64,000 bases of DNA from contig NC_010718.1 of NCBI RefSeq assembly GCF_000020005.1, positions 625,001 to 689,000 of the forward strand, read 5' to 3'. The DNA is from Natranaerobius thermophilus JW/NM-WN-LF (lineage in GTDB: Bacteria > Bacillota > Natranaerobiia > Natranaerobiales > Natranaerobiaceae). The notes beneath the pieces were generated by a model. The model was not told where the DNA came from and ran no database searches. It saw nothing but the letters and a program-made list of their open reading frames with translations. A program made the position numbers and the translations under genes. This document shows positions 1 through 8,490 of the stretch, piece after piece; positions within the stretch are counted from its first letter, which is position 1, and each line of letters begins with the position of its first letter.

Positions 1-776
1 AGGGAGATTGGTCTATATTTTATTTGGCCTGGTGGATTTCCTGGTCCCCCTTTGTTGGAATGTTCATTGCTAGAATTTCTCGCGGAAGAACTATCAGAGA
101 ATTTATCTTAGGTGTTTTGATTGTTCCTTCCCTGCTGTCTTTCTTCTGGTTGTCTGTTTTTGGGGGTACTTCCATTTTTTTAGATGGACAAGCAGGTGGA
201 GCTTTATTTGAGACAGTACAAGACGATTATCCTGTGGCTTTATTTGAAATGATCGATTTACTACCAATGCCATTTTTGGCTGGAGCACTGCGGGTATTAA
301 TGTTTATTTTAGTGATAGCGCTAGTATCATCTTATTTTGTCACATCTTCTGATTCGGGCTCATTGGTAGTAGACAAAATTACATCTAGCGGCAAAATCAA
401 CACACCTAAAAAACAAAGAGTTTTTTGGGCCTGTCTGGAGGGACTAGTTGCTGCTACACTGTTACTGATCGGTGGTGAAAAGGCGCTGGATACTCTACAG
501 ACGGCCGTTATCAGTGCTGGACTACCCTTGGCTTTTATTTTGACAGTTATGGCCATTTCATTAATTAAAGGAATCACCGTTACCCATAAAAAGCAGAAAA
601 AGATCAGGGATAAAAGAAAATTTGAAGAACTCTTTGAAGATCTTGAAGAAGAACGGGAACAGGATCAGGAGCAAGGGGAAGGACAGCATACGAGTGAAAC
701 TGAAACAGCAGTTAAAAAAACAGATCATCAAGCTGAACCAGAAGTATCACCTAATGTTACACCACCACAAGATTAA
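1..776 (+). CDS. BCCT family osmolyte transporter, C-terminal part (5' end outside window)
   Basis: The reading frame is open from base 3, so this is the 3' part of a longer gene. The translated start (GDWSIFYLAWWISWSPFVG) and the following ARISRGRTI segment are hallmarks of TM8-9 of betaine/choline/carnitine carriers, and the protein ends in a long hydrophilic, Glu/Gln-rich cytoplasmic tail (about the last 65 residues), as in osmotically regulated members. The family takes up glycine betaine or similar compatible solutes with Na+ or H+. It closely resembles the full-length BCCT gene at 8491-9963. It ends directly against the convergent small gene at 777-1016 with no visible terminator. Substrate is not determined by what remains. 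Confidence 0.93.
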   Translation, partial: GDWSIFYLAWWISWSPFVGMFIARISRGRTIREFILGVLIVPSLLSFFWLSVFGGTSIFLDGQAGGALFETVQDDYPVALFEMIDLLPMPFLAGALRVLMFILVIALVSSYFVTSSDSGSLVVDKITSSGKINTPKKQRVFWACLEGLVAATLLLIGGEKALDTLQTAVISAGLPLAFILTVMAISLIKGITVTHKKQKKIRDKRKFEELFEDLEEEREQDQEQGEGQHTSETETAVKKTDHQAEPEVSPNVTPPQD

Positions 777-1016
777 CTAAGATAAAAAGTTAAAACCAAA
801 AGGTTCTAGAACATTGGTGATTATAAATTCCTGAATAACCAATATGATATCAGTGACATTAGGTATAGGAGCTCCAGCTACCACTAAACTAGCATATATA
901 CCAGCAAAAAGCCATAATGGGATATAGACCTTAAGTGTGTTAAATTGTTTCTTTTTGATCATTCTGGGAATTTGAATTGCGGCAACTAAAATTAATATTG
1001 CCCAAATAAGAAACAT
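777..1016 (-). CDS. small two-helix membrane protein behind gerC
   Basis: A 79-residue protein with a hydrophobic N-terminal helix (about residues 1-17), a KKK-containing loop and a second hydrophobic segment (about 30-50). ATG start preceded by AGGAG at a workable distance. It lies 68 bases downstream of gerC on the same strand, so it is probably the last gene of the ger operon. I do not recognise the family. Small membrane proteins encoded with ger operons can influence receptor assembly, but a role here is inference. Confidence 0.65.
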   Translation of the reverse strand: MFLIWAILILVAAIQIPRMIKKKQFNTLKVYIPLWLFAGIYASLVVAGAPIPNVTDIILVIQEFIITNVLEPFGFNFLS

Positions 1017-1084
1017 TATTGTTCGCTCCTATCTAGATGCCTTGAAATTTTGACTTTTTAGTTGATGGTAGAACAAGTCTAATT

Positions 1085-2344
1085 TTAATCTCTAATGAGA
1101 GGGTCCGTTACAAGCCCCGCGCGTCTTAATTCAAATTCTACGTCTACGTTGACAGCTAAATCTGTAAATATCTCTTCTTGCCATTCGTGTTTTATTCCAT
1201 CCCAAACATCAGGTTTTTTCCTATAGAAAACATTACCGAAACCAAATACATCGGATTCATGTTGGTGGGCCCTTTCAATACTTGATTTTATTTCATTTTT
1301 AATAGCTGTGGCTGTTCTGTTTTCAATAGAATCTATTAATTCCCCCTCTTCTTCATACCCTTGGGGACAGGTCTGATCCTGGATTCGTCCATCTGCACTA
1401 ATTTTAATATCTATTTGATAATCTCCTTCTTCTGTAATAATAGGATTAACATGAGATTCGGATTCGAAAATTTCAATACTGATAGGATGGGTATCATGAA
1501 CTGGACAATTAATCACCTTAATGGCATTATCTACATTTCCGTGAATCCAGAACCAGCCTCTAGTTTCTTCGATATCAAACCATCCTTGCATCTGATCTCC
1601 TTTAAATACGGCTCCACCTTCTAGTCGGGTGGTTCCTCTAACTACATCTTCTTCACCAAGGATATCTTCCTCTTCCTGATCTCCTAAGTCTATCTTTCCA
1701 ATCACAGTTTCTCTTCCGGGCATTGATAGTACATTAAAGGACTCAATTAAAGATCTAGAGGGGAAAACCGACCGTTCAAATACCGAAAGAATTATTTGTC
1801 TTTCAATACCTTCTCCTATATATGTTTCAAAAGGTAACTCTGTTCTAAATAATTGAGTTATGTCATGTTCTTCCGGAAGTATTGCAGGGAATGCTATTAA
1901 CCGTGTTTCTCTCTCTCTATCAAAATAATCTAGGACAGGCCCAATTCCTCTCCGTGCTAGATCTTCGCTGATTATTAATAATTTATTATGTGTAAAAAAC
2001 GGCTCCCTGGTCATGTGTAATTGTAAGTTTTTAGCAGCATGATAAGGAGTCCTTCCTTTGGCACTCATAACACCTACATTTGGTCCGTCATTTCCACCAC
2101 CACCTCCCAGGCCATTACCACCTTCTATTCCTGTGGGATCAGCTACTTGGACGGTTATTTCATATAAATCTTGATCTTCGTCGTAATCAAAGCCAGTAGC
2201 CAGTACAAAAGCTCTATTTTCTGGCTCATTCCTGTCCCAACAGCCTGTAATAATGAGCGGAATTACAGTTATTATTGTCATCAAAATGACTAGTTTAGAG
2301 CTTTTTTTGTTTTGTTTAGAAAGATTATTGTTTATAAGTTTCAT
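1085..2344 (-). CDS. gerC: spore germination protein GerC, Ger(x)C lipoprotein
   Basis: Third subunit of a GerA-type germinant receptor in the spore inner membrane. The N-terminus has a Lys-rich segment, a hydrophobic stretch and a lipobox ending LIITGC (Cys35), so it is a lipoprotein; the CWDRNEPENRAFVLATGFD block is typical of Ger(x)C proteins. I chose the ATG at 2344, which follows GGAG at about 9 bases; a TTG at 2359 is in frame but has no better ribosome site. A Gly-rich loop (GLGGGGGND, about residues 75-85) is a local peculiarity. Order gerA-gerB-gerC with gaps or overlaps of only a few bases marks one operon, presumably forespore-expressed. Confidence 0.93.
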   Translation of the reverse strand: MKLINNNLSKQNKKSSKLVILMTIITVIPLIITGCWDRNEPENRAFVLATGFDYDEDQDLYEITVQVADPTGIEGGNGLGGGGGNDGPNVGVMSAKGRTPYHAAKNLQLHMTREPFFTHNKLLIISEDLARRGIGPVLDYFDRERETRLIAFPAILPEEHDITQLFRTELPFETYIGEGIERQIILSVFERSVFPSRSLIESFNVLSMPGRETVIGKIDLGDQEEEDILGEEDVVRGTTRLEGGAVFKGDQMQGWFDIEETRGWFWIHGNVDNAIKVINCPVHDTHPISIEIFESESHVNPIITEEGDYQIDIKISADGRIQDQTCPQGYEEEGELIDSIENRTATAIKNEIKSSIERAHQHESDVFGFGNVFYRKKPDVWDGIKHEWQEEIFTDLAVNVDVEFELRRAGLVTDPLIRD

Positions 2345-2359
2345 TTTACAGTTCTCCAA

Positions 2360-3451
2360 TCAGTTCGATTTGGTTAGTTTTTTAAATACGTAACTGACCC
2401 ACAACAATATAAAGGGTAAAAACCCTGTCATAGCATATGGAAAGAAAACTTCAGGAGCAAAGAAATTTCTAATCTGAAAAATACTTTCAAAGGAATGCAT
2501 AGCCATAACTACCCATACAATAGCCATTGGAAAAGTTAAAGGGCGATAATCCCTGAGACCAAACCACTGTGAAAGTCCTTTTGCTCCACAGTATAAATAT
2601 ACAGATAGTGATATATATATTCCCATTCCCCAGGCCAGGACTGCAAAAATTTCCAACCTTTCTATATATTCACTGAGCTCTAAAGCTCTAATTGTGAGTA
2701 AGAAAGGAAAAACTGCCTTTGCTCCTTCAACTGATCCAAGTTTTCCAATTACTGCTATGGAGATTAACAGTACCAATAGATTTGCTGCAGTAAAAGCTAC
2801 TATTATTGTCTTTATTCCCTTTTTTGGTTCGACAACTCTGGGAAGCAAAATTGTGACGACCAAAACCTGGCTTCCTATAGCTGTAGGGGTTAGAGCTGAA
2901 CTCATTACTTGAGTTAGCCCACCAGCTAGTACTGGTTCAAAGTTTTCTGGTACTAGTTCTGGCAACGGCAATAATATGGAAATACCAATTAAGAATATGT
3001 AAAAGGGAAATAATAGATCCGCCATTCTTCCTAAAACTTCTACTCCTATATATACAGTAATAGCAGCTAAAAACACCATGGCTCCAATTACAAAAACCAG
3101 TGGAGTTCTGGGTAAAAAAGCTATATTCAATAATTCCCCATAAATTCTCACTTCAGTAGCTGCCATGTGTAGAAAGAACCAAAGTATTAATAAAGTTATT
3201 AGTTTTCCCGGATATTTTCCCAGTAAATCCTGGCTGTATTCTACAATGGTTTGCTCGGGGAACTTAATTCCTAGCCCCACTACTAAAAATATCAGAGCAA
3301 CCGTTGTAAATGTCATAATAATTGTAGCCAGCCAAGCATCTTGTCCGGCATTTCCAGTTGTTAACACAGGTAAAAATGCTATAGCAATTGTTGCTCGTAC
3401 TAGAAAAATCATAAACAGTAATTGTCTATTAGCTATTTTTTCTTGCAGCAC
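2360..3451 (-). CDS. gerB: spore germination permease GerB
   Basis: Membrane subunit of the germinant receptor, belonging to the spore permease (APC-related) family with about ten helices; it is thought to recognise the germinant. Hydrophobic helices run through the whole 363 residues, with the usual start LQEKIANRQLLFMIFLVRAT. The best start is GTG at 3451: the upstream gerA stop codon TAG is followed at once by GGGG, giving an AGGGGG ribosome site 6-7 bases before it. A longer frame to 3487 would overlap gerA by 26 bases without a ribosome site. Its stop codon is next to the gerC ribosome site, so translation is likely coupled. Confidence 0.92.
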   Translation of the reverse strand: MLQEKIANRQLLFMIFLVRATIAIAFLPVLTTGNAGQDAWLATIIMTFTTVALIFLVVGLGIKFPEQTIVEYSQDLLGKYPGKLITLLILWFFLHMAATEVRIYGELLNIAFLPRTPLVFVIGAMVFLAAITVYIGVEVLGRMADLLFPFYIFLIGISILLPLPELVPENFEPVLAGGLTQVMSSALTPTAIGSQVLVVTILLPRVVEPKKGIKTIIVAFTAANLLVLLISIAVIGKLGSVEGAKAVFPFLLTIRALELSEYIERLEIFAVLAWGMGIYISLSVYLYCGAKGLSQWFGLRDYRPLTFPMAIVWVVMAMHSFESIFQIRNFFAPEVFFPYAMTGFLPFILLWVSYVFKKLTKSN

Positions 3452-3461
3452 AATTTTCCCC

Positions 3462-5066
3462 CTAACTATCCTTGCTATCACTATCATTTTCTACTTCAGG
3501 TTGTTCTTCATGATCTTGATCTTCACTTGTTTCTAAGCCTTGGGGTGGACTTGGAAATTGGGTTTTCTGTTTGGAAGGGTCTTTTCCACCTTCTAATTTA
3601 GGCCTTGTTTTTTGTAGTGGCCAGGGTACTCTTAAAATAGCATCTTTCCAATCAGACTTAATTAATGGTCCAACGGGGGCCATATAGGGATAACCAAAAG
3701 ATCTAAGTGAACACAGATGTAGTCCCAGAAGTAAAAATACAAATTGAATTCCAAATAAACCAAAGGCAGAACCAAATAAGACTGCGATAAACCGGGTTAT
3801 CCTACCGGCAATTGCCAGAGAATAAGCTGGAACTATAAAAGAAGAAATTGCCGTTAAAGCGACAACAACCACGACTGCAGGTGAAACCAGTCCAGCTCCA
3901 ATGGCTGCATCCCCGAGAATTAGAGCGCCTACAATTCCTAAAGCAGGGCCAATCATGCCAGGCAGGCGAAGGCCTGCTTCACGTAAAAGTTCAAATAGAA
4001 ATTCCATTAATAGTACTTCCATGGCGGCGGGGAAAGGAACTCCCTGTCGAGCGGCTGTTATCTGTAGCATTAAACTAGTAGGTAGAAGTTCAGGATGGAA
4101 ATTAATCACTGCTACATAAGCTCCTGGAAAGAAAATTGAAAATAAAAAGCCTATATGTCTTCCAAGTCTTATTAGGGTACCTACTGGGAATTTTTCGTGA
4201 TAATCATCTGGTGCTTGTAACAATTCTAAAAATTTGATGGGGACGATCATTACAAAAGGAGTGCCATCGGTAAAGATGGCTACTTTACCTTCTAGAATAG
4301 CTGACGACACTATATCTACTCGTTCCGTTCTATGAGTTAGAGGGAATAAAGTAAAAGGGGTATCTTCAATCATTTCTTCCACATATCCGCTTTCTAAAAC
4401 TCCATCTAAATCAATATTTTCCAGGCGGTGTCTAACTTCATTTATTAGATCTTCATGGGCTAACCCCTTTAAGTAAGCAAAAGCAACTTCATTTCCCGCT
4501 TCTTGTCCTACTGTGACTTTTTCCATCCACAGATTTGGACTGCGTATCCGTCTCCTGACTAGCCCAGTATTCACTCTTAAAGATTCTATAAAACCTTCTC
4601 TAGGCCCTCTAATCGTTTTTTCTGCTTCAGGCTCTTCGATTCCTCGGGTTTCCCACTCCTTTGTGTCACAGAGTATAGCCTGTGAGACACCGTCTATCAA
4701 AATTGCCGTTTCACCGATTAAAATTTTATTAAAAATGTCGGCAAAATTATCAGTGGGCAACATATCTTCATTGCTAAGGATTTTACGGTGAGCAATATTA
4801 AAGGCTTCCTTGGGATTTTCAGGAGTCAGGTTTGCTTTGTGAAGTTCACTGGTAAGATCTCCAATAATTCTTTCAATAGCCCTGGGATCTTCCAGGCCTG
4901 ACAGAAACACTGCAGCTCCTTGAATTTCTTTATGACCAATTACGAATTGCTTTATCTGCAAATCGTAACTGCTTCCTAAATATGATTTGATCTGATCTAA
5001 ATTGGTATATATTTTTTTATCTAAAGTTTTTTCCTTAATAAACTGGGAGCGGTCCTCTAAGTTCAT
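3462..5066 (-). CDS. gerA: spore germination protein GerA
   Basis: First subunit of the germinant receptor: a large hydrophilic N-terminal domain (to about residue 290), then several membrane helices and a Pro/acidic C-terminal tail. The motifs IRGPREGFIESLRVNTGLVRR and the later PAAMEVLLMEFLFELLREAG region are characteristic of the family. The first ATG (5066) has no ribosome site. The frame stays open to a TGA at 5177-5175 and encodes a Lys-rich segment (FKSVLEKIKTKLKTKKQQ) of the type that normally opens GerA proteins; the only initiation codon placed well against a ribosome site there is ATT at 5165 (GAGGG, 6 bases). The true start may therefore be non-standard. Confidence 0.93.
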   Translation of the reverse strand: MNLEDRSQFIKEKTLDKKIYTNLDQIKSYLGSSYDLQIKQFVIGHKEIQGAAVFLSGLEDPRAIERIIGDLTSELHKANLTPENPKEAFNIAHRKILSNEDMLPTDNFADIFNKILIGETAILIDGVSQAILCDTKEWETRGIEEPEAEKTIRGPREGFIESLRVNTGLVRRRIRSPNLWMEKVTVGQEAGNEVAFAYLKGLAHEDLINEVRHRLENIDLDGVLESGYVEEMIEDTPFTLFPLTHRTERVDIVSSAILEGKVAIFTDGTPFVMIVPIKFLELLQAPDDYHEKFPVGTLIRLGRHIGFLFSIFFPGAYVAVINFHPELLPTSLMLQITAARQGVPFPAAMEVLLMEFLFELLREAGLRLPGMIGPALGIVGALILGDAAIGAGLVSPAVVVVVALTAISSFIVPAYSLAIAGRITRFIAVLFGSAFGLFGIQFVFLLLGLHLCSLRSFGYPYMAPVGPLIKSDWKDAILRVPWPLQKTRPKLEGGKDPSKQKTQFPSPPQGLETSEDQDHEEQPEVENDSDSKDS

Positions 5067-5177
5067 ATCAGTACGCAGCCAGTGGTGGAGGACCTCACCA
5101 TCGGAAGTTTGTTGTTTTTTTGTCTTAAGCTTAGTTTTTATTTTTTCAAGGACTGATTTAAAAATATTTATCCCTCA

Positions 5178-5441
5178 CTTCTTCCCCTAAATTATTAGAA
5201 TTTTAATATCCATCTGTTGGATTAGTAATTATGTAATTATAGTTTTTTTTAGTATTTTTCCTTATATAGCTATTATACTGTTAGTCAGGGAATCTTTAAT
5301 CTTATCCTGATAGATTTACGGTTATTTTTTTATGATGTAAAATATAATTACAGTAAAATATAATTACAATTGATTTTTGTTGGTATTCTGTTATAATTAA
5401 ACACTTGGGTGCTAGAATTTAATTAGGAGGGCTGAAAAACA
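5178..5441. promoter_or_regulatory. divergent spacer with promoter and 16-bp tandem repeat
   Basis: A+T-rich spacer between the ger operon (minus) and the FAD gene (plus). Two perfect 16-bp copies of GTAAAATATAATTACA lie back to back at 5337-5368, directly followed by a candidate promoter for the plus gene: TTGATT (5370-5375), 16 bases, TATAAT (5392-5397). The repeat could be a protein-binding site; this is inference. The gene's ribosome site AGGAGGG follows near 5425. Confidence 0.45.
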
Positions 5442-6884
5442 GTGAAAAAATATGATGTGATTGTTGTAGGTGCAGGTCCTACTGGAATTTTTACCTGTTA
5501 TGAACTCATTGAACAAAATCCATCATTAAATATTTTACTAGTGGAAAAAGGCCGCGATATTTATAGACGAAGTTGTCCGATTTTAGAAAATAAAGTTTCC
5601 AAGTGTCCACATGCCACTAAAAAACAAGATATAGCCAGCTGCTATCCAAACTGTTCTATTACAAATGGCTTTGGAGGTGCAGGTGCTTATTCAGATGGAA
5701 AGTTTAATATTACTACTGAATTTGGTGGTTGGCTCACTGATTACATGTCTCCCTCTCAGGTGTTAGAATTGATCAAATACGTTGATGAGATCAATGTCAG
5801 TCATGGGGCAAAATCTCAGGTATCAGATCCTACTACAAGTGAAGTTAAAAATATTGAAAAACGCGGGTTGGCCGCAGGTCTAAAATTACTCAGAGCAAAA
5901 GTTAAACATTTGGGAACAGAGCAGAATTTCCAAATACTAACTGATATTTTTGACAATTTGCAAACAAAGGTGGATATGGTTTTTGAAACCGAAGTAGCAG
6001 ATTTTATTACTAAATCTAATAACCAACAAGACTCTAGCTCCTATGAAATCCACGGTTTACTGACAGAGGATAATGAAGAGTATTACGCCGATAAGATAGT
6101 AATAGCACCCGGAAGAGATGGTTCGGAATGGCTAACTAAAATATTGCAAAGATACGATCAAGAAGTGAGCAGTAATCAGGTGGATATAGGTGTTAGGGTG
6201 GAAACTTTAGATACAATTATGGAAGAGATTAATAAAAATCTTTATGAAGGCAAATTTCTCTACAGAACTTCTGTAGGTACAACAGTGAGAAGTTTCTGTA
6301 ATAATCCCTCGGGACACGTGGTTATAGAAAATCATAGTGGTGTAATGTTGGCTAATGGACACGCTTACAAGGATAAAAATCGTGGGAGCAATAATACAAA
6401 TTTTGCTTTATTAGTTTCTCATAAATTTTCATATCCCTTTAACAAACCTGTGGAATATGCCAAATCAATTTCTAAATTGGCTAATGATCTATCCGAAGGC
6501 AGTGTGTTGATTCAAAGTTATGGTGATGTTATGAAAGGGCGCCGTTCAACAGATAAAAGGATTGATGAATGCTTTATTGAACCCACTCTAAAGGAAGCGG
6601 TACCCGGGAATTTAGGTTTAGTACTACCCTATAGTACTATGATTAGTATCATCGAGATGATTGAAGCACTAGACGTAGTAACGCCAGGTATAGCATCAGA
6701 TCACACTTTACTTTACGGTGTAGAAGCTAAGTTTTATTCTTCCAGGCCATTACTAAATAATAATTTTGAAACCGGGATAAAAAATCTCTACGTAGGTGGA
6801 GATGGAGCTGGAATCACACGTGGATTAGCCCAGGCCAGTGCCTGTGGAGTGGCAATTGCGAGAGATATTGTAAAAAGATTATAA
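5442..6884 (+). CDS. NAD(P)/FAD-dependent dehydrogenase of the COG2509 type
   Basis: 480 residues with an N-terminal Rossmann FAD-binding motif (DVIVVGAGPTGIFTCYEL, GxGxxG) followed by LLVEKG, a Cys-containing segment (CPILENKVSKCPHA, CYPNCS) and the GFGGAGAYSDGK block seen in uncharacterised FAD dehydrogenases of Firmicutes. A second dinucleotide-binding signature near the C-terminus (LYVGGDGAGITRGLAQA) closes the FAD site. Start is GTG with AGGAGGG upstream. Monocistronic: its own promoter lies upstream and a strong terminator follows 15 bases after the stop. The physiological substrate is unknown; relatives act on flavins, tRNA or steroids, but none of these can be chosen from sequence. 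Confidence 0.85.
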   Translation: MKKYDVIVVGAGPTGIFTCYELIEQNPSLNILLVEKGRDIYRRSCPILENKVSKCPHATKKQDIASCYPNCSITNGFGGAGAYSDGKFNITTEFGGWLTDYMSPSQVLELIKYVDEINVSHGAKSQVSDPTTSEVKNIEKRGLAAGLKLLRAKVKHLGTEQNFQILTDIFDNLQTKVDMVFETEVADFITKSNNQQDSSSYEIHGLLTEDNEEYYADKIVIAPGRDGSEWLTKILQRYDQEVSSNQVDIGVRVETLDTIMEEINKNLYEGKFLYRTSVGTTVRSFCNNPSGHVVIENHSGVMLANGHAYKDKNRGSNNTNFALLVSHKFSYPFNKPVEYAKSISKLANDLSEGSVLIQSYGDVMKGRRSTDKRIDECFIEPTLKEAVPGNLGLVLPYSTMISIIEMIEALDVVTPGIASDHTLLYGVEAKFYSSRPLLNNNFETGIKNLYVGGDGAGITRGLAQASACGVAIARDIVKRL

Positions 6885-6899
6885 AACTAACAGTTATCG

Positions 6900-6928
6900 A
6901 AGACGGCCTAAAACAGGCCGTCTTTTTT
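6900..6928 (+). terminator. Rho-independent terminator
   Basis: Perfect 10-bp stem AAGACGGCCT / AGGCCGTCTT with a 5-base loop and a T tract, 15 bases after the FAD gene. Confidence 0.93.
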
Positions 6929-7028
6929 GTGAATTTAATCTTTTGAATTAAGGAGAAAAGAGTGATGTAATCATTTAACTTTTAAAACAATATAATGTTG
7001 ATGAAATAAACTTTAAGGAGGAATGTTT

Positions 7029-7631
7029 ATGGGTTCTCCAAGACACATTAATATCGAAGACTGTGCCTTGTTGATCGTCAACATGCAAAATGATTTTTTA
7101 GATAAAATCACTTCTTTTGAATGTCCTCGGTGCAGGGAGATTGTTCCTAATTTACAAAAGTTCAAGCATGATATGAAATTTTTTAGAGTTCCAGTTATCT
7201 ATACAAAGGAACTGCATAGACCAGGAATGGTTGATTATGGGAAAGAGCTTAGTAAAGAAGGAGAAGAGCACTGTATAGAAGGAACAAAAGGGGCGGAGAT
7301 AGTTTCAGAATTGACCCCTGATGAAGATGATCATGTGATTTTAAAACGTCGCCATAGTGGTTTCTATGCTACAGATCTGGAAATTTTACTAAGAGGCCTT
7401 AAGAAAAATACTATTATTTTGGCTGGAGTTCCTACTAATATTTGTTATTATGCTACTGCATTGGATGCTCATCAATTGAATTTTAATATAATTGCAGTTC
7501 CAGATTGTACTGCTCCTTCAAAAGGTGTAGATAAAGAACCTTTCCTCAGGAGTATAGAAAAAGTAGTGGGGGAAGTCATGTCTTCCCAAGAAATTAAAGA
7601 GAGATTTCACATGATGGTAGAAGAACCTTAA
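7029..7631 (+). CDS. cysteine hydrolase, isochorismatase-like family
   Basis: About 200 residues with the family's catalytic triad: Asp in VNMQNDFLD near the N-terminus, Lys in VILKRRHSGF, and Cys in VPTNICYYAT. Members hydrolyse amides or ethers such as nicotinamide, biuret or isochorismate; the substrate cannot be chosen here. A pair of cysteines (CPRCREIV, about residues 35-38) between the first two motifs is unusual. I chose the second ATG (7029): AGGAGG is 7 bases before it, while it is only one base before the ATG at 7023. Single gene closed by a terminator. Confidence 0.88.
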   Translation: MGSPRHINIEDCALLIVNMQNDFLDKITSFECPRCREIVPNLQKFKHDMKFFRVPVIYTKELHRPGMVDYGKELSKEGEEHCIEGTKGAEIVSELTPDEDDHVILKRRHSGFYATDLEILLRGLKKNTIILAGVPTNICYYATALDAHQLNFNIIAVPDCTAPSKGVDKEPFLRSIEKVVGEVMSSQEIKERFHMMVEEP

Positions 7632-7638
7632 TGATTCT

Positions 7639-7685
7639 AAGGGCTGAAGCTTGCTGATGTTAGCACAGTTTCAGCCCTTTTTTTT
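7639..7685 (+). terminator. Rho-independent terminator
   Basis: Stem AAGGGCTGAA / TTCAGCCCTT with a partly paired 21-base loop, then a run of T residues; follows the hydrolase gene by 8 bases. Confidence 0.9.
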
Positions 7686-7696
7686 ATTAAATTCGA

Positions 7697-7752
7697 CGCT
7701 GTTATAAAATTAAAATTTTACTAGTTATCAACATTCAACTCTTTAATGCAGA
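7697..7752 (+). repeat. dispersed repeat copy A (ATCAACATTCAAC family)
   Basis: Contains GTTATA, then ATCAACATTCAACTC and TTTAATGCAG. The same order of words recurs at 8424-8466 and 22236-22296, and inverted at 37947-37990, always between genes. Confidence 0.5.
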
Positions 7753-7875
7753 TCAAATCAAAATATTGATGAAAACTTTTGTTATATTTAAGTTTTTGAT
7801 AAGATAAATACGATATAAATAGCTGTATTCATTGTTTACAAATTAAAATTTTGCATGTTAAAGGAGTTGAGTTCC

Positions 7876-8418
7876 ATGAATCAAGGTCAAAGAATTAATG
7901 TAAGGCAATTAGTTTATATGGGATTGTTAGTGGGCATTGGAACATTATTGATGGTAACAGTTCAGATTCCCGTATTCACGGAATATTTAATGTATGACCC
8001 CAGTGATGTAGCTATGTTAATTGGAGGTTTTTGGTTTGGTCCCTTAGCTGGGATAGTAATGAGTTTTTTCAAAGCTCTCTTGTATCTATTTTCTAAAGGT
8101 TTGGCAGGGCCTATTGGAGCCATGGCCAATTTTTTTGCTACTGCTGCTTTTGTTGGTGTGGCTGCATTTATATATCAACGAGATAGAACATTTAGGGGTG
8201 CAGTTAAGGGAATGATTATGGGAACACTAGCCATGGTGATCCTGAGTGGTTTCACAAATTATTTTATTGCACTACCTCTGTGGGGAATTCCCCAAGAAGC
8301 ATTACTTCCGACGATTTTAGCTGCTACAACTCCCTTCAATATTTTCCGTGGGACTGTAAACAGCATTTTGACTATTTTTGTTTATAAACGGGTCAAGAAA
8401 CTGCTTCAGTCCTTATAA
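7876..8418 (+). CDS. ECF transporter S component, riboflavin (RibU) type
   Basis: 180-residue membrane protein with five to six helices. The segment YLMYDPSDVAMLIGGFWFGP followed by GP.AGIVMSFFKALLYL matches the riboflavin-specific S components (RibU), where YDPSDVP-like residues and a GP-K motif form the ligand site. S components bind the vitamin and work with a shared energising module (EcfA/A'/T) encoded elsewhere. Start ATG 7876 has AAGGAG 9 bases upstream; an ATG at 7855 is before the ribosome site. I looked for an FMN riboswitch in the leader and saw none. Substrate assignment is by motif resemblance only. Confidence 0.8.
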   Translation: MNQGQRINVRQLVYMGLLVGIGTLLMVTVQIPVFTEYLMYDPSDVAMLIGGFWFGPLAGIVMSFFKALLYLFSKGLAGPIGAMANFFATAAFVGVAAFIYQRDRTFRGAVKGMIMGTLAMVILSGFTNYFIALPLWGIPQEALLPTILAATTPFNIFRGTVNSILTIFVYKRVKKLLQSL

Positions 8419-8423
8419 AAAGG

Positions 8424-8466
8424 TGTTGTTATACAGTTATTAACATTTAACTTTAATACAGTCTAT
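8424..8466 (+). repeat. dispersed repeat copy B
   Basis: GTTGTTATACAGTTATTAAC followed by ATTTAACTTTAATACAG, a shorter and slightly diverged copy of the 7697-7752 element, lying between the converging ECF and BCCT genes. Confidence 0.45.
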
Positions 8467-8490
8467 AAAAAGTGCTGTATAGTTCGTTGA

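Noticed and set aside
3848-4119. Two plus-strand frames inside gerA
   Set aside because: They lie opposite the conserved membrane domain of gerA, have no ribosome site and no family features.
7690-7875. FMN riboswitch before the RibU-like gene
   Set aside because: The conserved FMN element words (AGGGGCGGGGT-like, GATGAAAG) are not present.
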